The notes: generated by a model from the letters alone, not told the origin. DNA of 64,000 nucleotides from Rhynchonema sp. JSB1_4 (GCA_030248065.1 JASAMV010001991.1:18405-82404); one strand, 5' to 3'. Positions 23,901 through 34,462 are shown, counted from the stretch's first letter. Made by a program: numbers and translations.

Positions 23901-26900
23901 AACTACCGCGAAATTCGTCAAGCCCCCAAAGGCTGACGCAAGTGATCACGTGCCCGTCGTGTTGAGTGCACAAGTGCAGGCACAAGAAACCGCACAAAGA
24001 AAGCAGTCACATGCTGCAACAGAAACTGTCGAACAGAGTGATGGAATTGTGATGCTTCTGCACCGATGCAGCTCCAATTCGTTCGTGTTCATGCTGCGTG
24101 TTATAGCAACCGTGCTTCGCTTTGTGCGTGTGGCTGTGTGGAATAAACTCTCGGCTGAAACACAACGTCGACATGACAATGTTCACGTCTGGAGTAGTAA
24201 CATACGAGACAACGGACCGATTACCGCACACGAACTACAAGCCGCTCACGACGCTGCGCTCAAACGTGATCAGCGGTTTGCGGTTCCGGAGATCGTAACT
24301 GCACTGTATCAACAACTGGCACATCCGGTTGTATGGAAACTCGGTCTCTTCCTGGATGCACGGGGAATTATCCGCTGTAGTAACCGCAACACAATGTACG
24401 CAAACTGCAGTTATGATGTGAAATACCCGTATTTCCTACCGCGCAATGGACGATTTGCACAGTTATTAATCGAATATTATCATCGAATCTTCAACCACCA
24501 AAGTGCGCGTTGGTTGGTCAATCGACTTGACAACTATTGGATGCCTCGGGCACGAATGTTCATTAATTCTGTGATATCTGAATGCGTGCTGTGCAAAAAA
24601 CAAAGGTCAAAGCCGTTTGCGCCTGCACCCATGGCTCCACTTCCACCGGAAAGAACTGAACCAAGTTGTTTCGACCGATGTTTTATTGATTATGCTGGAC
24701 CATTCCGTGTAAAGGATCAGATCAGTGAAAGCATACGAAAAGTGTGGATTGTCATTTTCGCGTGCTTCTTCACCAGGTTCGTGCACATCGAAGTCGTGTA
24801 CGATCAGACCACAAACGCGTTCATCAACGCACTACGCAGATTCACGGCCAAGTTTGGACTGGTCTCCAAAGTCATTCGAACCGACAATTCAGCAACATTC
24901 GTGTTTGCCAGCAAGTTCACGAACTGGTTGCGCGAGCAAGCAGCGGCAACCAACAACCTACGCGATCATAAACTAACACGATATTTGGCAAACAACATGT
25001 TCCATTGGGAATTCGCAACGCCTGCTGCACCGCAGAGGCAGGGCGCAGTCGAATCCATGGTTCGGTTGATCAAAAGTTTGATCCGACCAACCCTAGGCAA
25101 ACAACTGATTACATATGATGAAATGATCACGTTGATGAGTGAAATCGGCGCATACATCAATCTACGCCCGCTCACGAATTTGAGCGAAAAACTGGGTGAA
25201 TTGTTGCCGATACGACCAATTGACTTGGTGTTAGTCAAACAATATCATGCGTTCCCGGATATACCCGATTCGACCAAAAAAGTCACTACGGACGAAAACG
25301 ACGGACCTGAAACAGCCAAACTGAAAACTGCGTACATACGCACAAAGAAACTCAGTCAGTACTTTTATGACCGATTCAGCAAGGAATGGCTGGTGGAGTT
25401 ACGTGAACGGTTGAACGACAAACTGGGCAGACACCGACACGCATCAATAACACCAGCTAAGAATCAAGTGGTGCAAGTACATGTCGACACCCAGCCACGT
25501 GTGAAATGGCCAATGGCTGTGATCGAGGGCATGGTCAAGGGTAAATACGACGGAAAAGAACGAACCGCCATCATACGGCTGCCAAGTGGACAAATTACCA
25601 CCAGAGCGATTGAGCAACTGTACCCGTTGGAAGTACAAGTTGAAGACACTGTTAGTGAGTGTCAGCAGCAATTGCAAGTTCGTTTTCAACAGGTACGCGA
25701 GCAAAATGGCGGGCAAACGAACAAACAACCTGGCATATTGACCGTCAGCAAAACAGTTGCGCTAATAACAACCATACTCGCACTGATTGTAACACCCGCA
25801 GATGCGTGGACATGTGCCGACCACACGAACTTCACAATGCAACATGTCATCGAATTCTCACCACAACCATGTCAAAGCGATGCCTCGGTGGTGTACAGAA
25901 ATCTGATTGATGGCACATATTGCACGATGCGTCGCGAATGCAACGGAGCGGCAGTCGTGGACTCAAACGGACGTTGCGTTACTGGTGCACAAGAGTGCAA
26001 GTGCGATGAGTGGATGACGCAATGTTCACAGGTTTTCGGATCTTTGCCTAATATCACAATCGTGATGCTCGAAGCATTGAAACAGTTATCCCCTGACATA
26101 TGTTCGTTCGCCAACGTGTCAAGAACAGTGCCCGACGAATGCAGCAAAGACGTCGCTGAAATGGAGTTTTCACAAGTGAAACTGGCTAACAATGACATTG
26201 TCTTGGTGAATGAGCTGCATATCGTTGAGTCAAATTGGCAACACAATGATCAGGCGTATGACTGTGTTGGCGACCCTTCAGGACCCGTGAGTGGGACTGA
26301 TGAAATCTGCAAATCCATAACATGTGCTGACGGGCCAACAAGACGTTTCTGTTTTCATCTAGTTGGACACATGTTATACATCAAAGCAAGGGAACAGCAA
26401 ATTCCAATAATTGGCTACGGCAAGGTTCAGAAGAAAATACATCCGTTTGCTGCAAGCAATGTTGACATCGTGCAGCTGCCAACCGGCAAAGTCAAAGCAA
26501 GCTGTGAGCCACACGGAACACTACAAATATTCATAAATGACGGAGTAAAAGTGAACTTTGTACGAATTCAATGCAGCCCGTTCACATATACTTTAGAACC
26601 CCCGTTCGAAGAGAAACAACAATTTCGATTGCCAACCGAATTGACAACAAAGGGAGAAAACTACATTTGCGACGTGCAATTTTTTGCAGCTGGTCGCATT
26701 GTCAAGCAACAACACTTGCAATGTGATTCTCAAAGTGTGTGTGACGAGATAAACTGCGAACTGTGCTGGATTTATTGGAGCAACCCACAATGTTTTTCTG
26801 TGTTCGCTGGACTACTGGCCCTTACCGTCATGATGTGGTGTTCTGCTGGAACTGTTTGGTTGTGCTCCAAGTCGATTTTCTATTGCATGAAAACCCTACA

Positions 26901-28755
26901 CTTGTGTTGTCATCTGTGTTGCAAGTGTGGGCGTGCACTATTCCGACGAACAACAAAACAAGCATTACCAACTGTTAAAACGAACCGCGAAACACAAACG
27001 CAGTATTCGCAACGTCGCGACCCAGCGACTAAACTAAAACGAGCAAGTTTACTACCATACATTATCGTGTTGTGCGCTATAATGTATCAAAACGGAGTGG
27101 ATGGATGTTCAAACTCAGTCGTTGTCACAACTGATTTACATGCTTGTCAGCTTCGATACGACAACAAGACTGACAACACAACACGAACCTGCAAATGGAA
27201 AACGCAAGCAGAACTAATTCTTGTGCCACAAACACAGCAATCTTGCTTGCAAATTACGGAACCTGGAGGAAAACAAATCGCCACTCTGTCAGTTGAATTG
27301 AAATCTGCGATATACACGTGCGCGCATCGAGTCGACGAATATTTTACCCGAGCTGTGCACTTTCACGCCACGTCTGTTCGACGATGTCCTCTAGCTGGTT
27401 CGTGCAAGAGCGACAAATGCGAAACGCTGCGCACAAGTGACATCGTTGACGAACTGCACAACACCGAAGCGGCAGGTAGCCCTGGCTACAGTTTTTGCTC
27501 GTCGGGAGGGAGCCGCTCTTCATGCTTTCTCCAATCAACAAGCTCGTGCTTGTTCTACCGAGTGTTCGCGAAACCAACAACTTCCGATGTGTATGCAGTG
27601 TATAGTTGTCCCGAATACATGCTTACAGTCCGATTGAAAATCAAGTTGACAAGTGCCGATAATGAAATTACGCAACGTATCAGCTTGAATCCAGGAATAT
27701 CGGCTAAATTTGACGCGTTTACATTGACGCTAAGCGGAGGACTCTCGAGCGTGCACTTTGCTCCAATATCTACCAAAAAATTCGTGACAACTGCCAAGAA
27801 AACAGCACTGGCTGAAATGAACAGCGGCGGCACGTTTACAAGTTCAAAATGGGGTTCTTTTCAGTGCAAGTCCAGTGCCGATGCAAGGAAGATGAACAAA
27901 AACAAGTGTTACTTCGGCAAAGAAGCCTGCAAGTGCAATCCTGCCGGTGACACAGTGAACTGTGTCTGTTCGAATCAACCTGTTGACAAACTATTCAAGT
28001 CAAACAGCGCACAATTGTTGCCGATCAACAGTCACGGTTTATCAATCAGCGCTGATAACAACAACGGTGTTGAAATTACAACAAACGCATACAGCTTGTT
28101 CCGGGTGCATGTGGAGACAGAGCAAGCTCAAATTACACAGTTGGTCAGCATTGATCGCTGTCAAGTGAGCACAACAGCACTTCGTGGTTGTTACTCATGT
28201 GCAACCAATGCCGAGATCAGCGTTCAGTGCACAACCGTGAAAGCCAAGTTGCATGCAACGGCAACGTGCTCAAAAGAACACATATTTGTGTTCAAATGTG
28301 GTCCGAAAGGTGAAACGACAAAGATAACGTTATCGTTCCAGCAGGCTAACATTGCCTTGCATTGCAAAGTCCAGTGCGCAGAAACTGAAACAACCATGGA
28401 GATAAAAGGAACGTTGAACTATGTGCCAATGCAACCGCAACTGAACTTGAGCAACATAATACCAATAAAAATCGAGCCCAACCCAGATGGTGAGATTAAC
28501 TTGGGACCGTTCGATGTGTTTGGGTGGTTGGGAAACACATTCAAAAAGTACGTGCTAGTTGCTCTAGCCGTTGTGTTAACTGTGGTGACTGCGATTGTTT
28601 GTTGCTGGCTGCTACCACTACTCATGCCAGCACTAACGCGACTGTGTTCATCCCGAAAACACATGATGTTTGCAAGACGCAGAAGTCGCATTGCAGCGCG
28701 TTTCACGAACCAAAGATGGAAGCGCAAACTACAAGAATGGCAACAAGCAATATAA
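20953..28755 (+). CDS. Gag-C / Pol / Env-like polyprotein, one continuous frame
   Basis: 2600 codons without a stop, starting inside gag (first codon TTG is not a real start). CCHC remnants at residues 1-35. Acidic linker. Aspartic protease YDTGSN near 188-193. Pao-type RT with TTLDIRKAYPS near 558 and the catalytic YVDN at 636-639. RNase H FCDGS with Asp 810. Integrase with HRIFNH (1177-1182), C1211/C1214, and D1246, D1311, E1367. A hydrophobic segment near 1597-1620 then starts a secreted Cys-rich region, with a membrane segment near 1950-1971. A second Cys-rich region from about 2051 resembles phlebovirus Gc fusion proteins (CSSGGSRSSC, SCLFYR). The last membrane anchor is 2533-2557. Pol and Env share a frame, so Env must come from a spliced RNA or proteolysis. 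No inactivating stop is seen. Confidence 0.9.
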   Translation: MQPGHMAGMCPQRTHEICRYKQCSNRAGHHTSLCYQLQKDKKENERLGGRRVNLIDMIDTDTEWETDRDSDSSDQSNTAELMKSMHISDGQDFESECDDVSEMQMGDLTDANEIDTSHTGSDDEFGGPEDNFSVLKTTVQTRVNPEIANKKGIEVKPIEKAIKTATTMLTDAPIANAGGQLCDVLSLYDTGSNVTMMVQDEVMSLGLPITEHEGSLQINTVQTDDEDVMPLTVPNKTTTLVVHSAKKAPRQMNVVVVDMPSVGGRLEQAKLTNEDLHFLEANHPTVKVSPSWLNNERMVYPKLLIGMDNLTYFMDVSDKMIHLPSGNVLWPSALGPTLVRVPKQQEFTAMVSEVTTALTLTTAFDVPPMEPKIEDVDLSGDLKKIQINVDADEIDNQSAEEHFKKTVKQIPTEEEGRYRLQIGVPPRPLLPGETRAPLPTNEKEVKAMTVRLIDNLRENPVMLNLYHQALKQFDELGFTKEARPAAEATAKCIAVHYLYHMPVIRPDHETFACRPVFHCSLKRSKGEPSLNEVLVRGDVKLKPIDMWLVRIRSKPVFTTLDIRKAYPSIMIDEEASSLMRFFWLESLEAGAKLIEKWFERLTFGVLPAPWMLQRSIEYVLDKCGCEICHQLKDCFYVDNLLYVADTVEQAKQMYDHVWEHFWKTASFWLYQSFTSSEELRNYIRTELLVKDPERTKLLGMLFNSVKDTWKIPKPKKRERKEIYSKRDTWSIVNGSYDPLNTFLPAYVKIRRYVQKAWPTGSQWEDRLTKEQSAQLNVIIDELEPLYEIEMERFYGSTPSSDNTTLIIFCDGSPEASAAVLYIRTGEIAVTVSFGAAKMHLNSIDKPQTVPRCELIAVYLGMRLIEMVREALKMPNLPATVFIDSSIVLFWLTSSDKLLKAFVMNRKLQINSVQGVEFVYVPSEHNISDWATRPCNVNEFLKSEWLTGPEWLKQPHDQWPVQRVPHMSEEQEQAMLQEQRKPIETTAKFVKPPKADASDHVPVVLSAQVQAQETAQRKQSHAATETVEQSDGIVMLLHRCSSNSFVFMLRVIATVLRFVRVAVWNKLSAETQRRHDNVHVWSSNIRDNGPITAHELQAAHDAALKRDQRFAVPEIVTALYQQLAHPVVWKLGLFLDARGIIRCSNRNTMYANCSYDVKYPYFLPRNGRFAQLLIEYYHRIFNHQSARWLVNRLDNYWMPRARMFINSVISECVLCKKQRSKPFAPAPMAPLPPERTEPSCFDRCFIDYAGPFRVKDQISESIRKVWIVIFACFFTRFVHIEVVYDQTTNAFINALRRFTAKFGLVSKVIRTDNSATFVFASKFTNWLREQAAATNNLRDHKLTRYLANNMFHWEFATPAAPQRQGAVESMVRLIKSLIRPTLGKQLITYDEMITLMSEIGAYINLRPLTNLSEKLGELLPIRPIDLVLVKQYHAFPDIPDSTKKVTTDENDGPETAKLKTAYIRTKKLSQYFYDRFSKEWLVELRERLNDKLGRHRHASITPAKNQVVQVHVDTQPRVKWPMAVIEGMVKGKYDGKERTAIIRLPSGQITTRAIEQLYPLEVQVEDTVSECQQQLQVRFQQVREQNGGQTNKQPGILTVSKTVALITTILALIVTPADAWTCADHTNFTMQHVIEFSPQPCQSDASVVYRNLIDGTYCTMRRECNGAAVVDSNGRCVTGAQECKCDEWMTQCSQVFGSLPNITIVMLEALKQLSPDICSFANVSRTVPDECSKDVAEMEFSQVKLANNDIVLVNELHIVESNWQHNDQAYDCVGDPSGPVSGTDEICKSITCADGPTRRFCFHLVGHMLYIKAREQQIPIIGYGKVQKKIHPFAASNVDIVQLPTGKVKASCEPHGTLQIFINDGVKVNFVRIQCSPFTYTLEPPFEEKQQFRLPTELTTKGENYICDVQFFAAGRIVKQQHLQCDSQSVCDEINCELCWIYWSNPQCFSVFAGLLALTVMMWCSAGTVWLCSKSIFYCMKTLHLCCHLCCKCGRALFRRTTKQALPTVKTNRETQTQYSQRRDPATKLKRASLLPYIIVLCAIMYQNGVDGCSNSVVVTTDLHACQLRYDNKTDNTTRTCKWKTQAELILVPQTQQSCLQITEPGGKQIATLSVELKSAIYTCAHRVDEYFTRAVHFHATSVRRCPLAGSCKSDKCETLRTSDIVDELHNTEAAGSPGYSFCSSGGSRSSCFLQSTSSCLFYRVFAKPTTSDVYAVYSCPEYMLTVRLKIKLTSADNEITQRISLNPGISAKFDAFTLTLSGGLSSVHFAPISTKKFVTTAKKTALAEMNSGGTFTSSKWGSFQCKSSADARKMNKNKCYFGKEACKCNPAGDTVNCVCSNQPVDKLFKSNSAQLLPINSHGLSISADNNNGVEITTNAYSLFRVHVETEQAQITQLVSIDRCQVSTTALRGCYSCATNAEISVQCTTVKAKLHATATCSKEHIFVFKCGPKGETTKITLSFQQANIALHCKVQCAETETTMEIKGTLNYVPMQPQLNLSNIIPIKIEPNPDGEINLGPFDVFGWLGNTFKKYVLVALAVVLTVVTAIVCCWLLPLLMPALTRLCSSRKHMMFARRRSRIAARFTNQRWKRKLQEWQQAI

Positions 28756-28881
28756 CTGGTCCCACGCAATAATACGTTTTATTTGGGTGCACAATTTTAA
28801 CTTGTCAACATGGTATGCAACAGTGTGGGTACACGTTGGGCAACGAACTGCAAACACCTAATTTTGTTTCTTTAATTTCGT

Positions 28882-29332
28882 TTATTGGCTTGATACGGTG
28901 GTGTGAAGCAGGTCCCACAATTGATCTGCTGCGGCGTTGACAGCTTCACGTATCAAGTGACCGCTCTCATCGTACACGCGAGCATCGTGACCGCCATCGT
29001 AATGCACTTGCGTTATGGTCGGCCAACGAGTCGATGACGCCTGGATCCAGCCAACAGTTTCCAGCGCATGTTGCCGCACGCCTTCAATGGTTAGTGAATT
29101 CGACCACAATGAGTACACCTAGCAACACCAAAAAGAGAACGCCGAACAAACCAAGATCCGCCGGCTTTCGATGCGTTAGCCCGTTGGCGATCTGTCCGAT
29201 GACGCTGTCCCCTATAGCCTTCACGGCCAAATGCACTGAATCTGTCATCTGGATGTCCTCTGGATCTGTCATCACCCCCTCTTTTCCGATGAAACGGTTG
29301 TCGTGTATTACGGTGACTGTAGTACCGACCAC
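28882..29332 (-). CDS. Two small antisense frames between env and the 3' LTR
   Basis: 29084-29332 encodes 82 residues with a hydrophilic N-terminus (DPEDIQMTDSVHLAVKAIGD) and a C-terminal membrane segment (GLFGVLFLVLLGVLIVV). The overlapping 28882-29118 frame encodes 78 residues (ENSLTIEG-like start region, then ALETVGWIQASSTRWPTITQ), rich in acidic and His residues. They may be two exons of one antisense accessory gene or one protein split by a frameshift. No homologue is recognised. Position and orientation recall antisense accessory genes of some retroviruses, which is inference only. Confidence 0.4.
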
Positions 29333-29804
29333 TCATGTTTTACCACAATTGTATTTGTCACCTATCACCGGTTAGTTATCTACTAAAATTTCATTCCATG
29401 CACAAATTCCATTCGGCTTGTTTCAACACATCAACCAACAGGACCAACACTAATAACAGGTAATGGTTAGTTTATAACGCGGAGCGAAATAAAATTCACA
29501 AAACAGCGTGTCATCCTCGCGCTTCTACTTCCCACCCCAATCATCTTTTCCATATCGTTTCAAAACATAAAATGCGTGATCGATGATTTGTTTTGTTTAT
29601 TTTATTTGTTTGTGATTTATTGTATGTAATGTACACCATTCAGTTTCAATCTCCAACGTCACCCACATCAACAACCGAGAACTCAAGAGAACAATCAACA
29701 ACCCACGAACTCTCAGCCATCTCATTCCCGGCCCAACAAACTCAAACCGTCCGTCTGCTCACTGGTCAGTTGGTGCCAGCACGACGACACAGTGCCCGCG
29801 GGAA

Positions 29805-30219
29805 TGTGCAGCGTTTGTGAAAACGCTCGCAAAGACTGACTACATATGAACAAAAAGACTGTATAGAAAGTAATGTGTGCTCGGCTGCTCATTCGATATG
29901 CAATCTATCTAAAAAAAGACTTGTGCATTGTGGTTTGTGGGTTTGGATCAGCTGGAAAGCTTGGTTGCGTGAAAAGAATATTTAATGACATTGTGGGTGT
30001 TTGGGGCTGCGTGATCTTGTTGCTGTAACTTGTGGTTTGGATGTTTTCATTCGTTGAACAAATATTGTTGGAAATATACCGTTTGCTAAATCGCAAATGG
30101 AATTCCTTTACGTTCTCGACGACATATCGTGAACAAGAACCAAGGACGACATATCCTGGTTACACCACTTGCGGTACACATGCGAACGCACACATCTGAC
30201 AATACATCAGCGAGTGCCA
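29805..30219 (+). repeat. 3' LTR
   Basis: 415 bp, nearly identical to 18776-19188. The base after its terminal CA leads within 4 bases into the satellite array. Confidence 0.9.
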
Positions 30220-32575
30220 TATACCATTAGAGAACGGCGCCGTGAACAGCTACCACAGGACCCCCCTCTACGCAGCTAAATTTTACAGAAAGCAAAAAGC
30301 AACATGCAGGCATGCAAAATCTTGCTAGTGTCACGAAGGACGCTTGAAAGGTCGATGGTAGTTAATATGGAACAGTGAAATGCAAGATGATGTTGAGCAA
30401 GTATAATCAGCAATCATCCCAGATTACGAGTATCATTCCCGCCCACCCAGGACCTGAGCGCGCAAGTCTAACCTAATTGTGGCGCTGCCCAGGCGCCATT
30501 AGAGAACGGCGCCGTGAACAGCTACCACAGGACCCCTCTACGCAGCTAAATTTTACAGAAAGCAAAAAGCAACATACCAGTGAAAAGCAAGATGATTTTG
30601 AGCAAGTATAATCAGCAGTCATCCCAAAATACAAGTGTGATTCCCTCCCACCCAGGACCTGAGCGTGTAAGTCTAACCTAATTGTGGCGCTGCCCAGGCG
30701 CCATTAGAGAACGGCGCCGTGAACAGCTACCACAGGACCCCCTCTACGCAGCTAAATTTTACAGAAAGCAAAAAGCAACATACCAGTGAAAAGCAAGATG
30801 ATTTTGAGCAAGTATAATCAGCAGTCATCCCAAAATACAAGTGTGATTCCCTCCCACCCAGGACCTGAACGCGCAAGTCTAACCTAAGTGTGGCGCTGCC
30901 CAGGCGCCATTAGAGAACGGCGCCGTGAACAGCTACCACGGGACCCCCCTCTACGCAGCTAAATTTTACAGAAAGCAAAAAGCAACATAACAGTGAAAAG
31001 CAAGATGATGTTGAGGAAGTATAATCAGCAGTCATCCCAGAATACAAGTATGATTCCCTCCCACCCAGGACCTGAGCGCGCAAGTCGAACCTAATTGTGG
31101 CGCTGCCCAGGCGCCATTAGAGAACGGCGCCGTGAACAGCTTCCACAGGACCCCCTCGACGCAGCTAAATTTTACAGAGAACAAAAAGCAACATGCAGGC
31201 ATGGAAAATCTTGCTAATGTCACGAAGGACGCTTGAAAGGTCGATGGTAGTTTAATATGGAACAGTGAAAAGCAATGCAAGATGATGTTGAGCAAGTATA
31301 ATCAGCAATCATCCCAGATTACGAGTGTCATTCCTGCCCACCCAGGACCTGAGCGCGCAAGTCTAACCTAAGTGTGGCGCTGCCCAGGCGCCATCAGATA
31401 ACGGCGCCGTCAACAGCTACCACAGGACCCCCCCCGTCAACGCAGCTAAATCTTACAGAAAGCAAAAAGCAACATACCAGTGAAAAGCAAGATGATGTTG
31501 AGCAAGTATAATCAGCAGTCATCCCAGGTTACAAGTGTGATTCCCTCCCACCCAGGACCTGAGCGTGCAAGTCTAACCTAATTGTGGCGCTGCCCAGGCG
31601 CCATTAGAGAACGGCGCCGTGAACAGCTACCACAGGACCCCCTCTACGCAGCTAAATTTTACAGAAAACAAAAAGCAACATACCAGTGAAAAGCAAGATG
31701 GTGCTGAGCAAGTATAATCAGCAGTCGTCCCAGATTACAAGTGTGATTCCCTCCCACCCAGGACCTGAGCGTGCAAGTCTAACCTAATTGTGGCGCTGCC
31801 CAGGCGCCATTAGAGAACGGCGCCGTGAACAGCTACCACAGGACCCCCTCTACGCAGCTAAATCTTACAGAAAGCAAAAAGCAACATACCAGTGAAAAGC
31901 AAGATGATGTTGAGCAAGTATAATCAGCAGTCATCCCAGATTACAAGTGTGATTCCCGCCCACCCAGGACCTGAGCGCGCAAGTCCAACCTAATTGTGGC
32001 GCTGCCCAGGCGCCATCAGAGAACGGCGCCGTGAACAGCTACCACAGGACCCCCCTCTACGCAGCTAAATCTTACAGAAAGAAAAAAGCAACATACCAGT
32101 GAAAAGCAAGATGATGTTGAGCAAGTATAATCAGCAGTCATCCCAGATTACAAGTGTGATTCCCTCCCACCCAGGACCTGAGCGTGCAAGTCTAACCTAA
32201 TTGTGGCGCTGCCCAGGCGCCATTAGAGAACGGCGCCGTGAACAGCTACCACAGGACCCCCTCTACGCAGCTAAATTTTACAGAAGGCAAAAAGCAACAT
32301 ACCAGTGAAAAGCAAGATGATTTTGAGCAAGTATAATCAGCAGTCAGCCCAAAATACAAGTGTGATTCCCTCCCACCCAGGACCTGAGCGTGCAAGTCTA
32401 ACCTAATTGTGGCGCTGCCCAGGCGCCATAAGAGAACGGCGCCGTGAACAGTTACCACAGGACCTCCCTCTACGCAGCTAAATTTTACAGAAAGCAAAAA
32501 GCAACATGCAGGCATGGGCAATCTTGCTAATGTCACGAAGGACGCTTGAAAGGTCGATGGATGTTAATTATGGAC
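30220..32575. repeat. Satellite array, 11 units of about 206 bp (three of about 275 bp)
   Basis: Units start with CCATTAGAGAACGGCGCCGT at about 30223, 30496, 30701, 30907, 31114, 31391, 31601, 31807, 32013, 32220 and 32426. Standard spacing is 205-210 bp. Units 1, 5 and 11 carry an extra block of about 68 bp that includes GTCACGAAGGACGCTTGAAA. The unit edge holds the palindrome GGCGCC repeated across the junction. The array ends where unit 11 degenerates after its extra block. Nothing is coded; small minus-strand frames arise from the repeat. Confidence 0.95.
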
Positions 32576-32697
32576 CTTTTTAACCTTTTTTTAAAAACCT
32601 TCACCTTTTTTTCATAATACATTGGTTGATGCCGTCTGCAAATGTCGTTGCCCGTTTCAACCTTCTTTCAGGGTGAGTCAAGTTTGAAAATCCAAAC

Positions 32698-33118
32698 CGT
32701 TCTTGTTGCAGGCGCGGCCGTAGATCCGGCTGCCCGCTCGGTACCACAACGCCACGTGCTGGTTCTGAAACATCAATGCGGGCTACGGTAGGTCAGGAAC
32801 TGGAATGCGGATGAGTTAAAAATGTATTTCTACCCTACCTGTTCACTTTTGGTGCGCATCAATCCGGCCGGTTACGGTACGACTCGCCTGTTTCCACCCA
32901 AAACCAGGTGTCTTCTTTCTGAAAGAAATTTAAAAACAGTATTTTTTTAAATTTGTGCCGTAAGATGCAAATCCCATAACCCAGAGCAGCAAGAACGCAC
33001 CGGGTTGTTGGATAATTTATTGCAATGTGAGTTCATGGTCATGATGATCGAATCGGCCTGGCAAATTTGCGTCCACAAGTCGAGCTGATGTTTCAAAATC
33101 TCGTCGGTCAAAAATCAA
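32698..33118 (-). CDS. Three candidate exons of an unknown gene
   Basis: 33001-33118 (reading LKHQLDLWTQICQADSIIM), 32876-32918 (KEDTWFWVETGES) and 32698-32782 are flanked by acceptors (TTTCAG, CCGTAG) and donors (GTGCGT, GTAACC, GTTTGG). Phase is consistent between the first two. For the third the phase-consistent frame and the more protein-like frame (VALWYRAGSRIYGRACNKNG) differ, so one boundary is wrong. Two GATGTTTCA motifs fall inside it. Family not recognised. Confidence 0.3.
32766..32776 (-). promoter_or_regulatory. GATGTTTCA motif
   Basis: TTGATGTTTCA on the minus strand. No YRNT at +40. Confidence 0.3.
33085..33095 (+). promoter_or_regulatory. Ruby-like piRNA promoter motif
   Basis: CTGATGTTTCA. 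YRNT (CGAT) with T at 33135, +40 from the motif. Confidence 0.45.
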
Positions 33119-34239
33119 GGAATGAATGATTCGATGACAAACCGACCCTTTATAGTCCTCACGCGAAGGGGGATACAAATGTGGAATTCACATTCGTGTC
33201 GTGTCAAATTCAATAGGCATGTGAACACTTGTTGATAGAGACAAGAATAATTCTTGTTTTTCTTGTCTTTCGTATCAACAACCATGCATTACTACGCTGT
33301 GTATTGGACACTTGTTGATTGCAGAGACAACAAATTTTGGATCAAATCAAGACAAAATTATGCGCGGTATCAACAACCATGCATTACAGCGCTGCGTATA
33401 GGAATGCCGAATGAAATATAACGAATATATAATTATGAATAACGAAAACGCTGGTTTTTCAACTGGCTGGGGAGGAATTGAGATTGAATGCCGTAATTAC
33501 CAGAAATAGTAAATAAACTCACAATAAAACACACACGTTGGTTGAGCAGTAAATAGAGGAAATGCCATGAATTTGTAAGTTAGCTGATGCGCACCACTCT
33601 TCAAATTGTCCTCTTGATGTGCAGGTCAACGGAAAGAATGGATTGGGCATGAAATAAAAAATTTGCATAAAAATAAAAAGAAATGCTGCATAAAAAATTG
33701 TTGGAAAGGTTTTGTGTGACATAAGAAAGATTTCCAGCTAATATAACGAGGAACAACTGATCTTGATTTCAGTTTATTTAGCTGTGCTGCCAGAGTAGCC
33801 AGTTTCGGAAGCGTCAGTGGCACCATCAATCTATAACAGATGGACTTTGTTCGGATCTGACCGTTGTTCGATAACTCAAACAGCCACGTGACTAAACCAG
33901 GCGTGAACCAAGCCGGCCGTCTATGTGATCCTTCAGCCTGGACCGGTCCAATACGATCACCAGGTTCGATTCCGGCGTTCTACCAGACTTAGGCTGCTCA
34001 CGAAGGATTATTGCACGAATCAGAATTGGGACTGCCTATAGATGTTGTGAGCAACGATATTTGACAAACTGCAAGTCCTCAAAATGCGCGAACCATGAGG
34101 CGGAACTAGACCAACACGCTGTTTGTTGCGTGCGACATTCGACGAGCTGTGGCTGAATGTGATCCGGCAGGCAATGACTTGACTACATGATGGTTATGTT
34201 TATGGTTAGTGCAGCATTGACACTCTTCACTTTCGCACG

Positions 34240-34242
<3 letters not shown>

Positions 34243-34319
<77 letters not shown>

Positions 34320-34321
34320 AT
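34243..34321. repeat. (AT)n microsatellite
   Basis: About 80 bases of alternating TA with two G substitutions. It is self-complementary and able to form a hairpin. Confidence 0.95.
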
Positions 34322-34462
34322 TGATGATCCACGCACAGTCAAACGATTATTTACAATTTAGCAAGTCGTCGTTGAGACCAAGAGCCGGGTGGCCGAGAAC
34401 GGAGTATCTCTGTGCCCGACCCGCCCAATTATAATGCGACTGCTGATCATTACATGCTGCAG

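Larger units (their letters stand above)
18776..30219 (+). mobile_element. BEL/Pao LTR retrotransposon with envelope, 11.4 kb
   Basis: Direct repeats of 413 and 415 bp (18776-19188 and 29805-30219), beginning TGTGCAGCG and ending GAGTGCCA, enclose gag, protease, reverse transcriptase, RNase H, integrase and an envelope-like region. The LTRs differ at a handful of positions, so insertion is fairly recent. A candidate primer-binding site starts TGG at 19197. Flanking bases (GGGTG on the left, TATAC on the right) do not form a target duplication. The gag gene is broken by a corrupted patch, so this copy as assembled would not make a complete Gag. The Gc-like envelope places it with the retrovirus-like nematode BEL elements such as Tas and Cer7. 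Confidence 0.93.

Noticed and set aside
31032..32536. Small minus-strand proteins in the satellite
   Set aside because: They recur with each unit and have no domain; they are by-products of the repeat.
30220..32575. CRISPR-like array
   Set aside because: Units are 206-275 bp and nearly identical throughout, with no short repeat and unique spacer pattern, in a eukaryotic context.
34106..34342. A Tyr/Ile-rich 78-codon minus-strand frame
   Set aside because: It is the translation of the (AT)n tract.
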